Positions 8,740 to 18,300 of a stretch of DNA of 40,292 nucleotides are shown in pieces. The DNA is taken from assembly GCA_045617725.1 (NCBI GenBank), contig JAZLJD010000059.1, positions 1 to 40,292 on the forward strand, read 5' to 3'. Source of the stretch: JAZLJD01 sp045617725 (GTDB lineage: Bacteria; Bacillota; Clostridia; Lachnospirales; Lachnospiraceae). Made by a program: the position numbers and the translations under genes. The first letter of the stretch is position 1. Each line of letters begins with the position of its first letter. A model generated the notes under the pieces. That model was not told the origin of the DNA. It saw only the letters and a list, made by a program, of their open reading frames with translations, and ran no database searches.

Positions 8740-8751
8740 GAAATAGAAGAA

Positions 8752-8792
8752 AGCGCTCGAGATGCGAAAGCATTTCGAGCGCTCTTTGATTT
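8752..8792. terminator. Bidirectional terminator between zinc-ribbon and GH31 genes
   Basis: A 14-bp stem (8752-8765 with 8770-8783, one G-T pair) closed by a GAAA tetraloop. It is followed by CTTTGATTT on the plus strand and TTCTTCTATTTC on the minus strand. It lies between two convergent genes. Confidence 0.88.
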
Positions 8793-8807
8793 AAGGAAAC
8801 GGATGGA

Positions 8808-10835
8808 TTAAACACGTTCAAATACAGGAGTGTATTCAATCGGGGCATCTACGGAAACAACGCAACCGCCCTTATAAATCTCACCGGTGGAGGTAAGCTT
8901 CCAGGAAGCACCCTCGGGAAGGTATACATCACGGCTGAACTGATTCAGCTTGAAAATCGGAGCTACCAGGTAGCGGCTTCCGAAGAAGTACTGGTCTTCA
9001 ACTTCCCAGCAATGAGCATCCTCAGGAAACTCGTAGAACATGGTACGAATGAGAGGAGAACCGTTTAAGGAAGCTTCCTCATAAAGACTCTTGATGTAAT
9101 CATGCATTGCGATACGGATATCGTAATACTTCTTCATGATTTTGTAATTGTCCTCGCCGTAGCTCCAAAGCTCGTTGGGCTGACCGGTATGCAGATAGCC
9201 GCCGCCGAAATCACGATCGTCAAGAGGCGGAATATTGTAAGGACCGCGGTCGCCGTGCATACGGAGTACAGCGGAGTAAGTTGCAAACTGATACCAGCGG
9301 ATTAAGAGCTGTCTGAAATCCGGATCGTTCACATCGTCGGTCATGAAGCCGCCGATATCGGTCGTCCACCAGGGAATACCTGCCATACCCATGTTAAGGC
9401 CTGCCTGAAGCTGCTCGCGGAATGCCTGGAAGGTGGAAGGAACATCGCCGGACCAAACCACATTGCCATACTTCTGGCTGCCTGCCCAGGCACAACGCAG
9501 AAGGTTTACCACCGTGCCGTCCTTTAAGTCCTTCATATGATCGTAGAATACACGGGAGTACATCTGCGGATACATGTTGGAAACTTCCAAAGCCGGTCCG
9601 ATATAGTAGCGATAGTTCTCAAAATCGTAAACGCCGTAGTCCGGTTCGGAATTGTCGAGCCAAAAAGCATCGATTCCGAAGTCGTAGTAGTTCTTCTTAC
9701 AGATATTCCATACGTACTCGCGGGTCTCGGGGTTGAACGGATCGATTTCGACACAGTCACCCTGATAATCGTAGGTCTGCTGTGCACCGCGTTCGGTTCT
9801 AATTAAGAGACCACGGTCCATCATGGGATAGAAATTCTCGCTCTTTCGATCTACGGAAGGCCATACGGAAACGATGACCTTGATGCCCATGGAATGCAGC
9901 TCGTCCACCATGGCCTTGGGATCCGGCCAGTACTTTTGGTCAAACTTCCAGTCACCCTGAACGGTCCAGTGGAAGAAGTCGATGACAATCTGGTCAATCT
10001 TGATGCCTTCCTTTTGATACTGTCTGGCTACCGTCAGAACCTCATCCTGGGTGCGATAACGAAGCTTGCACTGCCAAAGTCCCATCAAATCCTCCGGGAA
10101 GGTGGGAGCATGTCCCGTTGCTGCGGTGTAGTTAGAAAGGATATCCTTGGGGGTATCGCCGACCGTGATGAAGTAATCCATCTCTTTGGTGGAACGGGCA
10201 ATCCATTCGTAGTAGTTCCGTGCAAAGTTGACGGTACCGACTGCCGGGTTGTTCCAGAGGAAGCCGTAGCCCAGGGAAGAAGTATAGAAAGGAACGGAAA
10301 TCTGGGAATTGCGCTGTGCAAGTTCGAGAGAGGTTCCTTTAAGGTCGAGGTAAGGCTGCTGATACTGACCCATACCGAAGATCTTCTCACCTTCGTTTGA
10401 GTCGAATTTCAGGTTCAGGGTATAGTCACAACCGCCGATGACACCCTTCCAGTCACGATTGATAATCTTGAGGCAACGGCTGCCTTCGGAAAGGGTTCCG
10501 TCGTAGCTTCTGTAGTACTCGCGAAGGATGAGCCGGTCATCCCGGTAGAAGCTGATGATTCCGGTGAAGTTGACCTCGGCACGGATGCGGCCGTTTGTAA
10601 TGGAAGCATTGATGCGTTTGTCGATACTTCCGTCGCCCACCCAGTGATCGATTTCAAAGATTTTGACTACCGCTTCGGAAGCTTTCGGTGCTTCGGTCAG
10701 TGCCCAGTCGTTGCCGGTAAAGGTCGGGAACATGGTGGAACGTACACGCAGTGAGTCAGGTCCCCAGGCTTCAATGCGGAGCGTTTCTCCGTTTCGGCGT
10801 CCGATTAATACGCCGTTTTCATTCCTAAAATCCAT
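8808..10835 (-). CDS. Glycoside hydrolase family 31 (alpha-glucosidase / alpha-xylosidase)
   Basis: 675-residue retaining alpha-glycosidase. An N-terminal beta-sandwich (~1-210) precedes the (beta/alpha)8 barrel. The nucleophile is Asp394 in WLDNSEPD and the acid/base is Asp464 in WSGDVPSTF. The block GIPWWTTDIGGF is typical of GH31. The WLDxxEPD form of the nucleophile motif recalls the alpha-xylosidase side of the family more than the WxDMNE form of alpha-glucosidases, so xyloglucan or isoprimeverose side chains are plausible substrates; this is an inference. There is no signal peptide, so it should act on imported oligosaccharides. It has its own promoter and AAAGGAG eight bases before ATG, and no sugar transporter or regulator is nearby. 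Confidence 0.92.
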   Translation of the reverse strand: MDFRNENGVLIGRRNGETLRIEAWGPDSLRVRSTMFPTFTGNDWALTEAPKASEAVVKIFEIDHWVGDGSIDKRINASITNGRIRAEVNFTGIISFYRDDRLILREYYRSYDGTLSEGSRCLKIINRDWKGVIGGCDYTLNLKFDSNEGEKIFGMGQYQQPYLDLKGTSLELAQRNSQISVPFYTSSLGYGFLWNNPAVGTVNFARNYYEWIARSTKEMDYFITVGDTPKDILSNYTAATGHAPTFPEDLMGLWQCKLRYRTQDEVLTVARQYQKEGIKIDQIVIDFFHWTVQGDWKFDQKYWPDPKAMVDELHSMGIKVIVSVWPSVDRKSENFYPMMDRGLLIRTERGAQQTYDYQGDCVEIDPFNPETREYVWNICKKNYYDFGIDAFWLDNSEPDYGVYDFENYRYYIGPALEVSNMYPQMYSRVFYDHMKDLKDGTVVNLLRCAWAGSQKYGNVVWSGDVPSTFQAFREQLQAGLNMGMAGIPWWTTDIGGFMTDDVNDPDFRQLLIRWYQFATYSAVLRMHGDRGPYNIPPLDDRDFGGGYLHTGQPNELWSYGEDNYKIMKKYYDIRIAMHDYIKSLYEEASLNGSPLIRTMFYEFPEDAHCWEVEDQYFFGSRYLVAPIFKLNQFSRDVYLPEGASWKLTSTGEIYKGGCVVSVDAPIEYTPVFERV

Positions 10836-10876
10836 AAATAAGTCTCCTTTATACAGTCTGATTTTCTGTAACCTTC

Positions 10877-10905
10877 ATTATAAAAGAGGGCAGAAAGTCA
10901 GGCAA
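10877..10905 (-). promoter_or_regulatory. Sigma-A promoter of the GH31 gene
   Basis: On the minus strand, TTGCCT (10905-10900) and TATAAT (10882-10877) are separated by 17 bp, about 40 bp upstream of the start codon. It is divergent from the promoter of the purine operon. Confidence 0.82.
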
Positions 10906-10937
10906 GAAACTAAATGGCTAAAAAACAGATATCTCGA

Positions 10938-10966
10938 TTGACACGAATAATAAAAGAAGTTATATT
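10938..10966 (+). promoter_or_regulatory. Sigma-A promoter of the ZTP-riboswitch purine operon
   Basis: A perfect TTGACA at 10938-10943 and TATATT at 10961-10966 with a 17-bp spacer. The predicted start near 10973 coincides with the first paired base of the riboswitch. Confidence 0.85.
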
Positions 10967-10972
10967 GATGAC

Positions 10973-11044
10973 AGTTCTATATGACTGACGGATTAGTGGA
11001 ATCGACCACGGGAAGTATAGAACCTGAAAGCCGACCGTCTGGGC
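10973..11044 (+). promoter_or_regulatory. ZTP (pfl) riboswitch aptamer
   Basis: Recognised by comparing the conserved shape from memory. P1 is GTTCTATA (10974-10981) with TATAGAAC (11016-11023). Inside is GACTGACGG, then the hairpin GTGG/CCAC (10996-10999 with 11006-11009) followed by GGGAAG. After P1 comes the hallmark CCGTCTGGGC (11035-11044), whose CCGT can pair with ACGG at 10988-10991 to give the ZTP pseudoknot. The class senses ZMP/ZTP, the AICAR-derived alarmone that builds up when 10-formyl-folate is short, and switches on purine and one-carbon genes. Here it precedes exactly the two enzymes that consume AICAR. Confidence 0.85.
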
Positions 11045-11076
11045 GAGAAAGCTCGGATATTGTCGGTTATTTTTTT
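11029..11076 (+). terminator. Riboswitch-controlled terminator upstream of purO
   Basis: AGCCGAC (11029-11035) pairs with GTCGGTT (11062-11068), with an inner CGAG/CTCG helix (11044-11047 with 11052-11055), followed by a long T tract to 11076. The 5' strand shares bases with the CCGTCTGGGC element of the ZTP aptamer, so ligand binding should prevent termination (an ON switch). Confidence 0.78.
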
Positions 11077-11107
11077 GCCGACAATCCGAAAGAACAGGAG
11101 GATTATT

Positions 11108-11818
11108 ATGCAGACACAAAACTTAGCAACACTTCTTTCAACAAACGCTTATCCCGGACGCGGCATCGTAATCGGTCGCACTGCCGATTCCAAGAAGGCA
11201 GTCATCGCTTACTTCATTATGGGCCGCAGCGAGAATTCCCGTAACCGTGTATTCGTTACCGAAGGCGAAGGAATCCGTACACAGGCATTCGATCCCGCCA
11301 AGCTTGCCGATCCCAGCCTGATTATTTACGCACCCGTCAGAGTACTCGGAACCGATACCATCGTAACGAACGGAGATCAGACCGATACCGTTTATGACGG
11401 ACTTAAGGCAGGAAAGACCTTTGAAACGGCACTCAGAAGCCGTCAGTTTGAGCCCGATGAGCCGAACTTCACACCGCGTATTTCCGGTATCCTTCACTTT
11501 GAGAACGGTTTCTCCTACGAGATGAATATTTTAAAGAGCAACAACGGGGACGGAGCTTCCTGCAACCGTTACAACTTCTACTATGAACTTCCGAAGGCCG
11601 GCGAGGGCCGCTTTATCCACACCTATATGGGCGATGGCAAGCCGCTTCCTTCCTTCGAAGGGGAGCCCGAAGTAGTTTCCATCGACGGCGACATCGAGGA
11701 ATTCGGCAACATGGTATGGAACAATTTGAATGCTGACAATAAGGTTTCCCTCTTCATCCGCTTCATCGATATTGCAACCGGCGAGACCGAAACCAGGATT
11801 TACAACAAGAACGTATAA
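11108..11818 (+). CDS. purO: IMP cyclohydrolase, PurO type
   Basis: 236-residue enzyme of the archaeal-type IMP cyclohydrolase family (IMP_cyclohyd), which closes the purine ring of FAICAR to give IMP, the last step of de novo purine synthesis. The N-terminal block with YPGRGIVIGRT, the NSRNRVF segment and the glycine-rich middle resemble PurO and not the MGS-like cyclohydrolase domain of bifunctional PurH. A longer frame begins in the riboswitch, but the ATG at 11108 has AGGAGG six bases upstream and is the evident start. The AICAR transformylase follows after 16 bp, so both halves of what is usually one PurH polypeptide are co-transcribed under ZTP control. Confidence 0.9.
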   Translation: MQTQNLATLLSTNAYPGRGIVIGRTADSKKAVIAYFIMGRSENSRNRVFVTEGEGIRTQAFDPAKLADPSLIIYAPVRVLGTDTIVTNGDQTDTVYDGLKAGKTFETALRSRQFEPDEPNFTPRISGILHFENGFSYEMNILKSNNGDGASCNRYNFYYELPKAGEGRFIHTYMGDGKPLPSFEGEPEVVSIDGDIEEFGNMVWNNLNADNKVSLFIRFIDIATGETETRIYNKNV

Positions 11819-11834
11819 GATAAGGAGAACAGAC

Positions 11835-13013
11835 ATGAACGAGATTCAGTTAAAATACGGATGTAATCCGAACCAGAAACCCAGCCGCATCTTCATGGAA
11901 GACGGCAGCGAACTCCCCGTAACCGTATTAAACGGCCGCCCCGGATATATCAATTTCCTAGATGCTTTCAACGGCTGGCAGCTTGTAAAGGAACTGAAGG
12001 AGGCAACCGGCCTTCCCGCCGCAACTTCCTTTAAGCATGTTTCCCCCGCAGGTGCTGCTGTAGGCCTTCCCCTTACCGAAACGCTTGCCAAAATCTACTG
12101 GGTAGACGACCTCGGCGAGCTCTCCGCACTTGCCTGTGCTTATGCCCGTGCAAGAGGTGCCGACCGTATGTCCAGCTTCGGCGACTTCATCGCACTTTCC
12201 GATGTTTGTGATGTGGATACCGCCCGCCTTATCAAGAGAGAGGTTTCGGACGGCGTAATCGCTCCCGGCTATACCGACGAGGCACTTGCCCTCCTTAAGG
12301 CCAAAAAGAACGGCAACTACAATATCATTCAGATTGATCCTTCCTACGTTCCTGCAGAGCTTGAGCGCAAGCAGGTTTACGGCATTACATTTGAGCAGGG
12401 CAGAAATGAACTGGATATCAACGGTGACCTCTTCTCCAACATTGTGACGGTCAACAAAGAGATTCCCGCAGAAGCACTGATCGACATGAAGATTGCCATG
12501 ATTACCTTGAAGTATACGCAGTCCAACTCCGTATGCTACGTAAAGGGTGGCCAGGCAATCGGTATCGGCGCAGGACAGCAGTCCAGAATTCACTGCACCC
12601 GTCTTGCAGGTTCCAAGGCTGATAACTGGTGGCTTCGTCAGTGCCCGAAGGTTATGAACCTTCAGTTCCTTGATACCCTTGGAAGAGCAGATCGTGACAA
12701 TACCATCGATGTTTACATCGGGGATGAATATGAGGATGTACTTCGTGAGGGCGAGTGGCAGAAACGCTTCAAGGTGAAGCCCGAAGTGTTCACCCGCGAG
12801 GAGAAGAAAGCATGGCTTGCCGGAAATACCGATGTAACCCTTGGCTCCGATGCATTCTTCCCGTTCTCCGATAACATCGAACGTGCATACAAGAGCGGTG
12901 TTCGTTATATTGCCGAGCCCGGCGGATCGGTACGCGATGATCTCGTAATCGAGTGCGCCGACAAATACAACATGGTTATGGCATTTACCGGAATTCGTTT
13001 ATTCCATCACTAA
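11835..13013 (+). CDS. purH: AICAR transformylase (stand-alone PurH transformylase domain)
   Basis: 392-residue phosphoribosylaminoimidazolecarboxamide formyltransferase, which transfers a formyl group from 10-formyl-tetrahydrofolate to AICAR to make FAICAR. It corresponds to the C-terminal part of bifunctional PurH; the N-terminal cyclohydrolase domain is absent and is replaced by the separate purO upstream. The segment SFKHVSPAGAAVG carries the Lys-His pair used in catalysis, and a second conserved block lies around NSVCYVKGGQAIGIGAGQQSR. AAGGAGA lies seven bases before the ATG. It is the second gene of the ZTP-riboswitch operon. Confidence 0.93.
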   Translation: MNEIQLKYGCNPNQKPSRIFMEDGSELPVTVLNGRPGYINFLDAFNGWQLVKELKEATGLPAATSFKHVSPAGAAVGLPLTETLAKIYWVDDLGELSALACAYARARGADRMSSFGDFIALSDVCDVDTARLIKREVSDGVIAPGYTDEALALLKAKKNGNYNIIQIDPSYVPAELERKQVYGITFEQGRNELDINGDLFSNIVTVNKEIPAEALIDMKIAMITLKYTQSNSVCYVKGGQAIGIGAGQQSRIHCTRLAGSKADNWWLRQCPKVMNLQFLDTLGRADRDNTIDVYIGDEYEDVLREGEWQKRFKVKPEVFTREEKKAWLAGNTDVTLGSDAFFPFSDNIERAYKSGVRYIAEPGGSVRDDLVIECADKYNMVMAFTGIRLFHH

Positions 13014-13028
13014 GAATAGGAGAAACTC

Positions 13029-13985
13029 ATGTCCTGGTTTTTATTCGCTTTGATTGCGACCCTCGGTTGGGGTTTTGCAGATCTTTTTTACAAAAAGGGA
13101 ACGGATGAGGAAGACCGATTCTCTCACCTCAAGATAGCTGTCTGGGTTGGCCTTGTTATGGGCGCTGCAGCCTTTGTGCTTTTGTTTTTTGCAGAGAGCG
13201 ACTTCACAGTGGCCGGCCTTATTACGGATGCGGTGAAGTACGCGCCGGCATCCCTGGCATATATTATTTCCATGGTAATCGGCTATGCAGGCCTTCGGTA
13301 CCTGGAGCTTTCCATTGTATCTCCCATCCAGAATGCTTCCGGAGCCTTCTCCATGGTAGCCATGTTTGTGTACTTCCTGATTATCGGAAGAGTAACGGAC
13401 TTTTGGGAGGAGTTTTCCGTCCTCGACATCGTGGGTACCGTTTTCATCGTAGCCGGTGTCATTGCACTTGCGGTGGTGGAAAACCGTCTTTCCAAGAACG
13501 AAATTGTGGACAAAAAGTACCGTTTCGGTGCGCTGGCACTTCTTTTCCCGCTTTTATACTGTCTCTTTGATACAGTCGGAACCGCTGCGGACGGAATCAT
13601 TTTGGATGAGACCAGCGGAATGGACCTCGGAGAAATCGATGTGCTGGTGCTTTACGGCCTGACCTTTTTGCTTGCGGGCATTGGTTCTTATATTTTCCTT
13701 TGGATTAAAACCGGAAAGCCGTACAATCCTTTTGCCAAAAAGGAGCTTACCACGAAAGGTGTGGCAGCCCTGTTTGAAGAATTCGGCCAGGTTTTCTATG
13801 TATTTGCCATGGCGGCAAAGCCCATGCTGGCAGCACCCATGATTGCCAGCTACTGTATCGTTTCCGTCATTCTCTCCAGAATCTTTATTAAGGAGAAGCT
13901 GAAGGCGGGACAGTATGCCTGTGTTATTTCCGTAATCGTCGGTATTGTTCTTTTGGGCATATCCGAAGGTCTGGCAGAAATGTAA
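13029..13985 (+). CDS. EamA/DMT-family transporter
   Basis: 318-residue membrane protein with about ten hydrophobic segments arranged as two repeats of five, as in the drug/metabolite transporter superfamily. The first helix reads LFALIATLGWGFADLFYKKG, and the second repeat ends in a helix rich in Val, Ile and Gly. DMT proteins export or import amino acids, nucleosides, sugars or drugs; the substrate is not readable. AGGAG lies six bases before ATG, and the gene starts 15 bp after the AICAR transformylase with no terminator between, so it should also be under ZTP control. That points to a purine-, folate- or glycine-related cargo, which is inference. Confidence 0.82.
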   Translation: MSWFLFALIATLGWGFADLFYKKGTDEEDRFSHLKIAVWVGLVMGAAAFVLLFFAESDFTVAGLITDAVKYAPASLAYIISMVIGYAGLRYLELSIVSPIQNASGAFSMVAMFVYFLIIGRVTDFWEEFSVLDIVGTVFIVAGVIALAVVENRLSKNEIVDKKYRFGALALLFPLLYCLFDTVGTAADGIILDETSGMDLGEIDVLVLYGLTFLLAGIGSYIFLWIKTGKPYNPFAKKELTTKGVAALFEEFGQVFYVFAMAAKPMLAAPMIASYCIVSVILSRIFIKEKLKAGQYACVISVIVGIVLLGISEGLAEM

Positions 13986-14074
13986 CGGATACAGGATGAA
14001 AATATTATGCATCGTTAATTTCTTTGTGGTAGAATATCTATGCGTGAAAAAATCAACACGGAGATATGAGGTAT

Positions 14075-15031
14075 ATGGAGCATAATACAGTAAGTGAAGA
14101 AGAGGTTCTTGCGATTGAGAAGGCCGTGAAGGAAGGCGTGCTGTTAGAGGCAACCACTTCCGGAGCATTACGTTGGAATCAGGTTATGAAACAGAATATC
14201 GGCGAGGAGAAGCGGGTGAAGTATCGTACTTTTTGGCACGGAACCCAGCTGCATTTGTGGTGCGTTACGAAACCGGCACCGGATGGACGCCTCATGCGTT
14301 CCAGCTTTATCTCCGTGCTGGTCGGCGAGGACAAGCGTGTCATCAAGGATCCTGCCATGAAGGATCTTCTGAAAGCCGTACTCGATAAAGTGCGTGACAG
14401 CGAGGATGGTCCCGGAGCGAGTCGTATCATCATGCCCAAGCCGGGAATTCGTAAGAAACACATTGCGTTCCCGAGGGGCGGCCGCAAGACCGCTGCGACG
14501 GAGGCACTTGAGAAGGGTGCCAGACGTAAGGGCATTGGATTTACCGATATCATTGTACTGGACAATAAAGAGCGTTGCCGTGATGCGGCACATGAGCATG
14601 TCTGGGTCGTTATCAGCATGAGCATGCTGGACCGAAACGGACGTGAGGTTCTGAAGCAGATTCCCGCGCAGTATTGTCCGCAGTGCAATGCGTTCATGAT
14701 TAAGTATGGCGTGTTCCGTGCTTACAGAGCGCAGGGATTCGTGTTCCCCTGCCAGATTATGGATTACAAGACTTTTGTAGCCGGGGAATATCAGGATTAC
14801 AACAGCTATGATATGTCGAAGGAGTCCATCTTCATGCGCTACGGTTACATCGTGAACCGTAAGTTCGGTATTTCCGAGAAGCAGAGAGCCAAAATCATCT
14901 ATAACATGTTGAGCCGTAACGTCCTTACGAAAGACGAGATGCGTGCTTATATCGATACGCTGATAGCGTCCGATGAGTATTCTCAGCAGGAGAAAACGGC
15001 ATGGTCTCGGGACAGAAGCCTTTTGGGCTAG
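14075..15031 (+). CDS. Conserved-looking protein of unknown function
   Basis: 318-residue soluble protein that I do not recognise. It is rich in Lys and Arg in the middle (a PRGGRKTAATEALEKGARRKG stretch). It carries a CPQC pair near residue 208 plus scattered Cys that might bind zinc. It ends in a ~50-residue helical module beginning MRYGYIVNRKFGISEKQR that recalls a C-terminal module I have seen in other clostridial proteins of unknown role. There is no signal peptide or membrane helix. The ATG at 14066 is in frame too, but its spacing from ACGGAG is only two bases, so 14075 is preferred. A weak -10 (TAGAAT, 14030-14035) lies upstream. The ileS promoter starts three bases after its stop codon, and no terminator is visible between them. 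Confidence 0.6.
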   Translation: MEHNTVSEEEVLAIEKAVKEGVLLEATTSGALRWNQVMKQNIGEEKRVKYRTFWHGTQLHLWCVTKPAPDGRLMRSSFISVLVGEDKRVIKDPAMKDLLKAVLDKVRDSEDGPGASRIIMPKPGIRKKHIAFPRGGRKTAATEALEKGARRKGIGFTDIIVLDNKERCRDAAHEHVWVVISMSMLDRNGREVLKQIPAQYCPQCNAFMIKYGVFRAYRAQGFVFPCQIMDYKTFVAGEYQDYNSYDMSKESIFMRYGYIVNRKFGISEKQRAKIIYNMLSRNVLTKDEMRAYIDTLIASDEYSQQEKTAWSRDRSLLG

Positions 15032-15033
15032 TC

Positions 15034-15062
15034 TTGACAAAAGGATTATTCGTGTTCATAAT
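15034..15062 (+). promoter_or_regulatory. Sigma-A promoter of the ileS operon
   Basis: A perfect TTGACA (15034-15039) and CATAAT (15057-15062) with a 17-bp spacer. Transcription would begin near 15069, about 280 nt before ileS, which leaves room for the T-box leader. Confidence 0.85.
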
Positions 15063-15099
15063 GAATTTGCTATAAATAAAGAAGAAAGACGATGACGAA

Positions 15100-15323
15100 G
15101 ACACAATCCTTGGTGTGAAGGGCCCAGAGAGCCGGAGTTGGTGAGAACCGGTACAGGTAGCATTTTAGGATATCACTTCTGAGTTGCGGGTTGAAAGATT
15201 TCGAGTAGACCTCGCCGTTTTCCCACGTTACGGGAGCGTATATCGGTCTTCGGACCCGTATATTGTAACAGGTGGTGCGAGCGAGCTTTCGTCCTATTAC
15301 AGGGTGGAAGCTCTTTTATTTTT
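15100..15323 (+). promoter_or_regulatory. Isoleucine T-box leader with terminator
   Basis: The stem I landmark AGAGAGCCGG lies near 15126, followed by GGTGAGAACC. The specifier region reads GAT-ATC-A, giving an ATC (Ile) specifier codon at 15172-15174, just before CTTCTGAG. The T-box AGGTGGTGCGAGCG (15270-15283) contains the UGGU bulge that pairs with the acceptor end of uncharged tRNA, and its AGG/CGA parts can pair with TTCGTCCT to form the antiterminator. The competing terminator is GAGCTTTC (15283-15290) with GGAAGCTC (15306-15313), then TTTTATTTTT. Uncharged tRNA-Ile should therefore switch on ileS and the genes behind it. Confidence 0.9.
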
Positions 15324-15351
15324 CGTAACGGCTTTCGAAAAGGAGAAAAAT

Positions 15352-18300
15352 ATGTATCAGAAAGTAAACACAGACCTTAACTTTGTTGACAGAGAAAAAG
15401 AGACACTTGCTTTTTGGCAGGAGAATCAGATTTTCCAAAAAAGTATGGATTCCCGTAGGGAAGGTCCTACCTATACATTCTATGACGGACCTCCGACTGC
15501 CAATGGTAAACCGCACATCGGCCACGTTCTTACCCGTGTTATCAAGGATATGATTCCCAGATACCGTACCATGAAGGGCTATATGGTTCCCCGTAAGGCC
15601 GGATGGGATACCCACGGTCTTCCCGTAGAGCTGGAAGTTGAGAAGCTGCTGGGCATCGATGGCAAGGACCAGATTGAGGCTTACGGTCTTGATCCCTTCA
15701 TTACGAAGTGTAAGGAATCTGTTTGGAAATATAAGGGAATGTGGGAGGATTTCTCCGGCACGGTTGGTTTCTGGGCTGATATGGATGACCCCTACGTTAC
15801 TTATCATGATGATTATATCGAGTCCGAGTGGTGGGCTCTTAAGGAAATCTGGGACAAGGGACTTTTGTACAAGGGCTTCAAGATTGTTCCCTACTGCCCT
15901 CGTTGCGGAACCCCGCTTTCTTCTCACGAAGTAGCACAGGGCTACAAGACCTTGAAGGAGCGTACCGCAATCGTTCGCTTCAAGATTAAGGGCGAGGATG
16001 CATATTTTTTGGCATGGACCACAACCCCTTGGACACTTGCATCGAATATCGCACTGTGCGTCAATCCCGATGAGACATACGTGAAAGTGAAGGCTGCAGA
16101 CGGATATACCTATATTCTGGCAGCAGCACTTGCAGACAGTGTTCTCGGCGATATCGCACGTGAGGAAGGCACTCCTGCATATGAAGTGCTTGAAACCTAT
16201 GTTGGTAAGGACCTTGAATATAAGGAATATGAGCCGCTTTATCAGTGCGCTGCAGATTGCGTTGAGAAGCAGCACAAGAAGGCATTCTTTGTTTACTGCG
16301 ATGGCTATGTAACCATGTCAGACGGTACCGGTATTGTACATATCGCTCCTGCATTCGGTGAGGATGATGCCAGAGTCGGACGTAAGTATGATGCTCCGTT
16401 TGTACAGATGGTAGATGAGCACGGTGTTATGAAGGAGGAGACTCCTTTTGCCGGAATGCGTTGTAAGCCCACCCAGAAGGAGATTGACGCAGGTGCAATC
16501 AACTGCGATCCCGAGGTACTTAAGGAATTGGACGGCCGTGGCGTTTTGTTCTCCGCTCCGAAGGTAGAGCATGATTACCCGCACTGCTGGAGATGTTCCA
16601 CTCCGCTTCTTTACTTTGCACGTGAATCCTGGTTCATCAAGATGACGGCTGTTCGTGATGACCTTGTTCGTAATAACAAAACCGTAAACTGGATTCCTCA
16701 GAATATCGGTGAGGGACGTTTCGGTAACTGGCTTGAGAATATTCAGGACTGGGGTATCTCCAGAAACCGTTACTGGGGTACACCGCTCAACATCTGGGAG
16801 TGTGCAGGCTGCGGTCATCAGGAAGCGGTCGGCTCCAGAGCACAGCTTAAGGAACTGAGCGGACGTGAGGACGCATTGACGGTTGAGCTGCATCGTCCTT
16901 ACATCGACGAGTTTACCTGCAAGTGTCCTGAATGCGGTGGCTCAATGAAGAGAGTTCCCGAGGTTATTGACTGCTGGTTTGACAGTGGTGCAATGCCTTT
17001 TGCACAGCATCATTATCCGTTTGAGAATAAAGACCTGTTCGAGAAGCAGTTCCCGGCACAGTTCATTTCCGAGGCAGTAGACCAGACCCGTGGATGGTTC
17101 TATTCCCTGATGGCAGAAAGTACCCTGCTCTTTAACAAATCTCCTTATGAGAATGTCATTGTTTTGGGCCTCGTACTGGATGAGAACGGCGAGAAGATGA
17201 GTAAGAGTAAGGGTAATGCGGTAGATCCCTTCGATGCCCTTCAGAAACTGGGCGCCGATGCAATCCGCTGGTATTTCTACACGAACTCCGCACCCTGGCT
17301 TCCGAACCGTTTCCATGACAAGGCCGTTCTGGAAGGACAGCGTAAGTTCCTCGGAACCCTTTGGAATACCTATGCATCCTTCGTACTGTATGCCAATATC
17401 GACAATTTCGATGCTACGAAATATACCCTGGAGTATGACAAACTGCCCGTTATGGACAAGTGGCTTCTCTCCAAGCTCAACACGGCAGTACGCGGCGTGG
17501 ATGAGAACCTTGACAAGTATCGTATTCCGGAAGCTGCCAAGTTCCTTGACAACTTCGTAGATGAAATGAGTAACTGGTATGTTCGCCGTTCCCGTGAGCG
17601 TTTCTGGGCCAAGGGAATGGAGCAGGACAAGATTAATGCATACATGACACTGTATACCGCACTTGTTACCATCTGTAAGGCAGCAGCTCCGATGGTTCCT
17701 TTCATGGCAGAGGAAATCTATCGTAACCTTGTATGCTCGATTGATGCGACCGCTCCCGAATCCGTACATTTATGTGATTTCCCGACCGTCAACGAAGCTT
17801 ACATCGATGCGGATCTTGAGGATTCCATGGAGGAAGTACTGGATCTCGTTGTGAAGGGTCGTGCATGCCGTAACACCGCCAATATCAAGAATCGTCAGCC
17901 CATCAGCCGCATGCTGGTGAAGGCTTCCCACGGACTCTCCGAGTTCTATCTGGAGATTGTCCGAGACGAGCTGAATGTGAAGGAAGTTGTATTCACCGAT
18001 GATGTCAGAGAGTTTACTTCCTACAGCTTCAAGCCGCAGCTTCGTACCGTAGGACCGAAGTACGGCAAGCAGTTGGGCGGAATCAAGAAGTATCTTGAAT
18101 CGATTGACGGCAATGCAGCAATGGATGAACTTAAGAGTGCAGGTGCTCTGAACTTTGATGTAGACGGCGTTACCGTATCCCTTACCGAGGAGGACCTTCT
18201 CATCGAGATGACACAGAAGGAAGGCTTCGTTACGGAGGCTGACAATTATACAACGGTTGTCCTTGATACCAACCTTACCGAGGAACTGATTGAGGAAGGC

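Noticed and set aside
15184..15351. 56-residue extension of IleS into the leader
   Set aside because: It covers the T-box and terminator; the ATG at 15352 has a good ribosome site and the normal IleS start.
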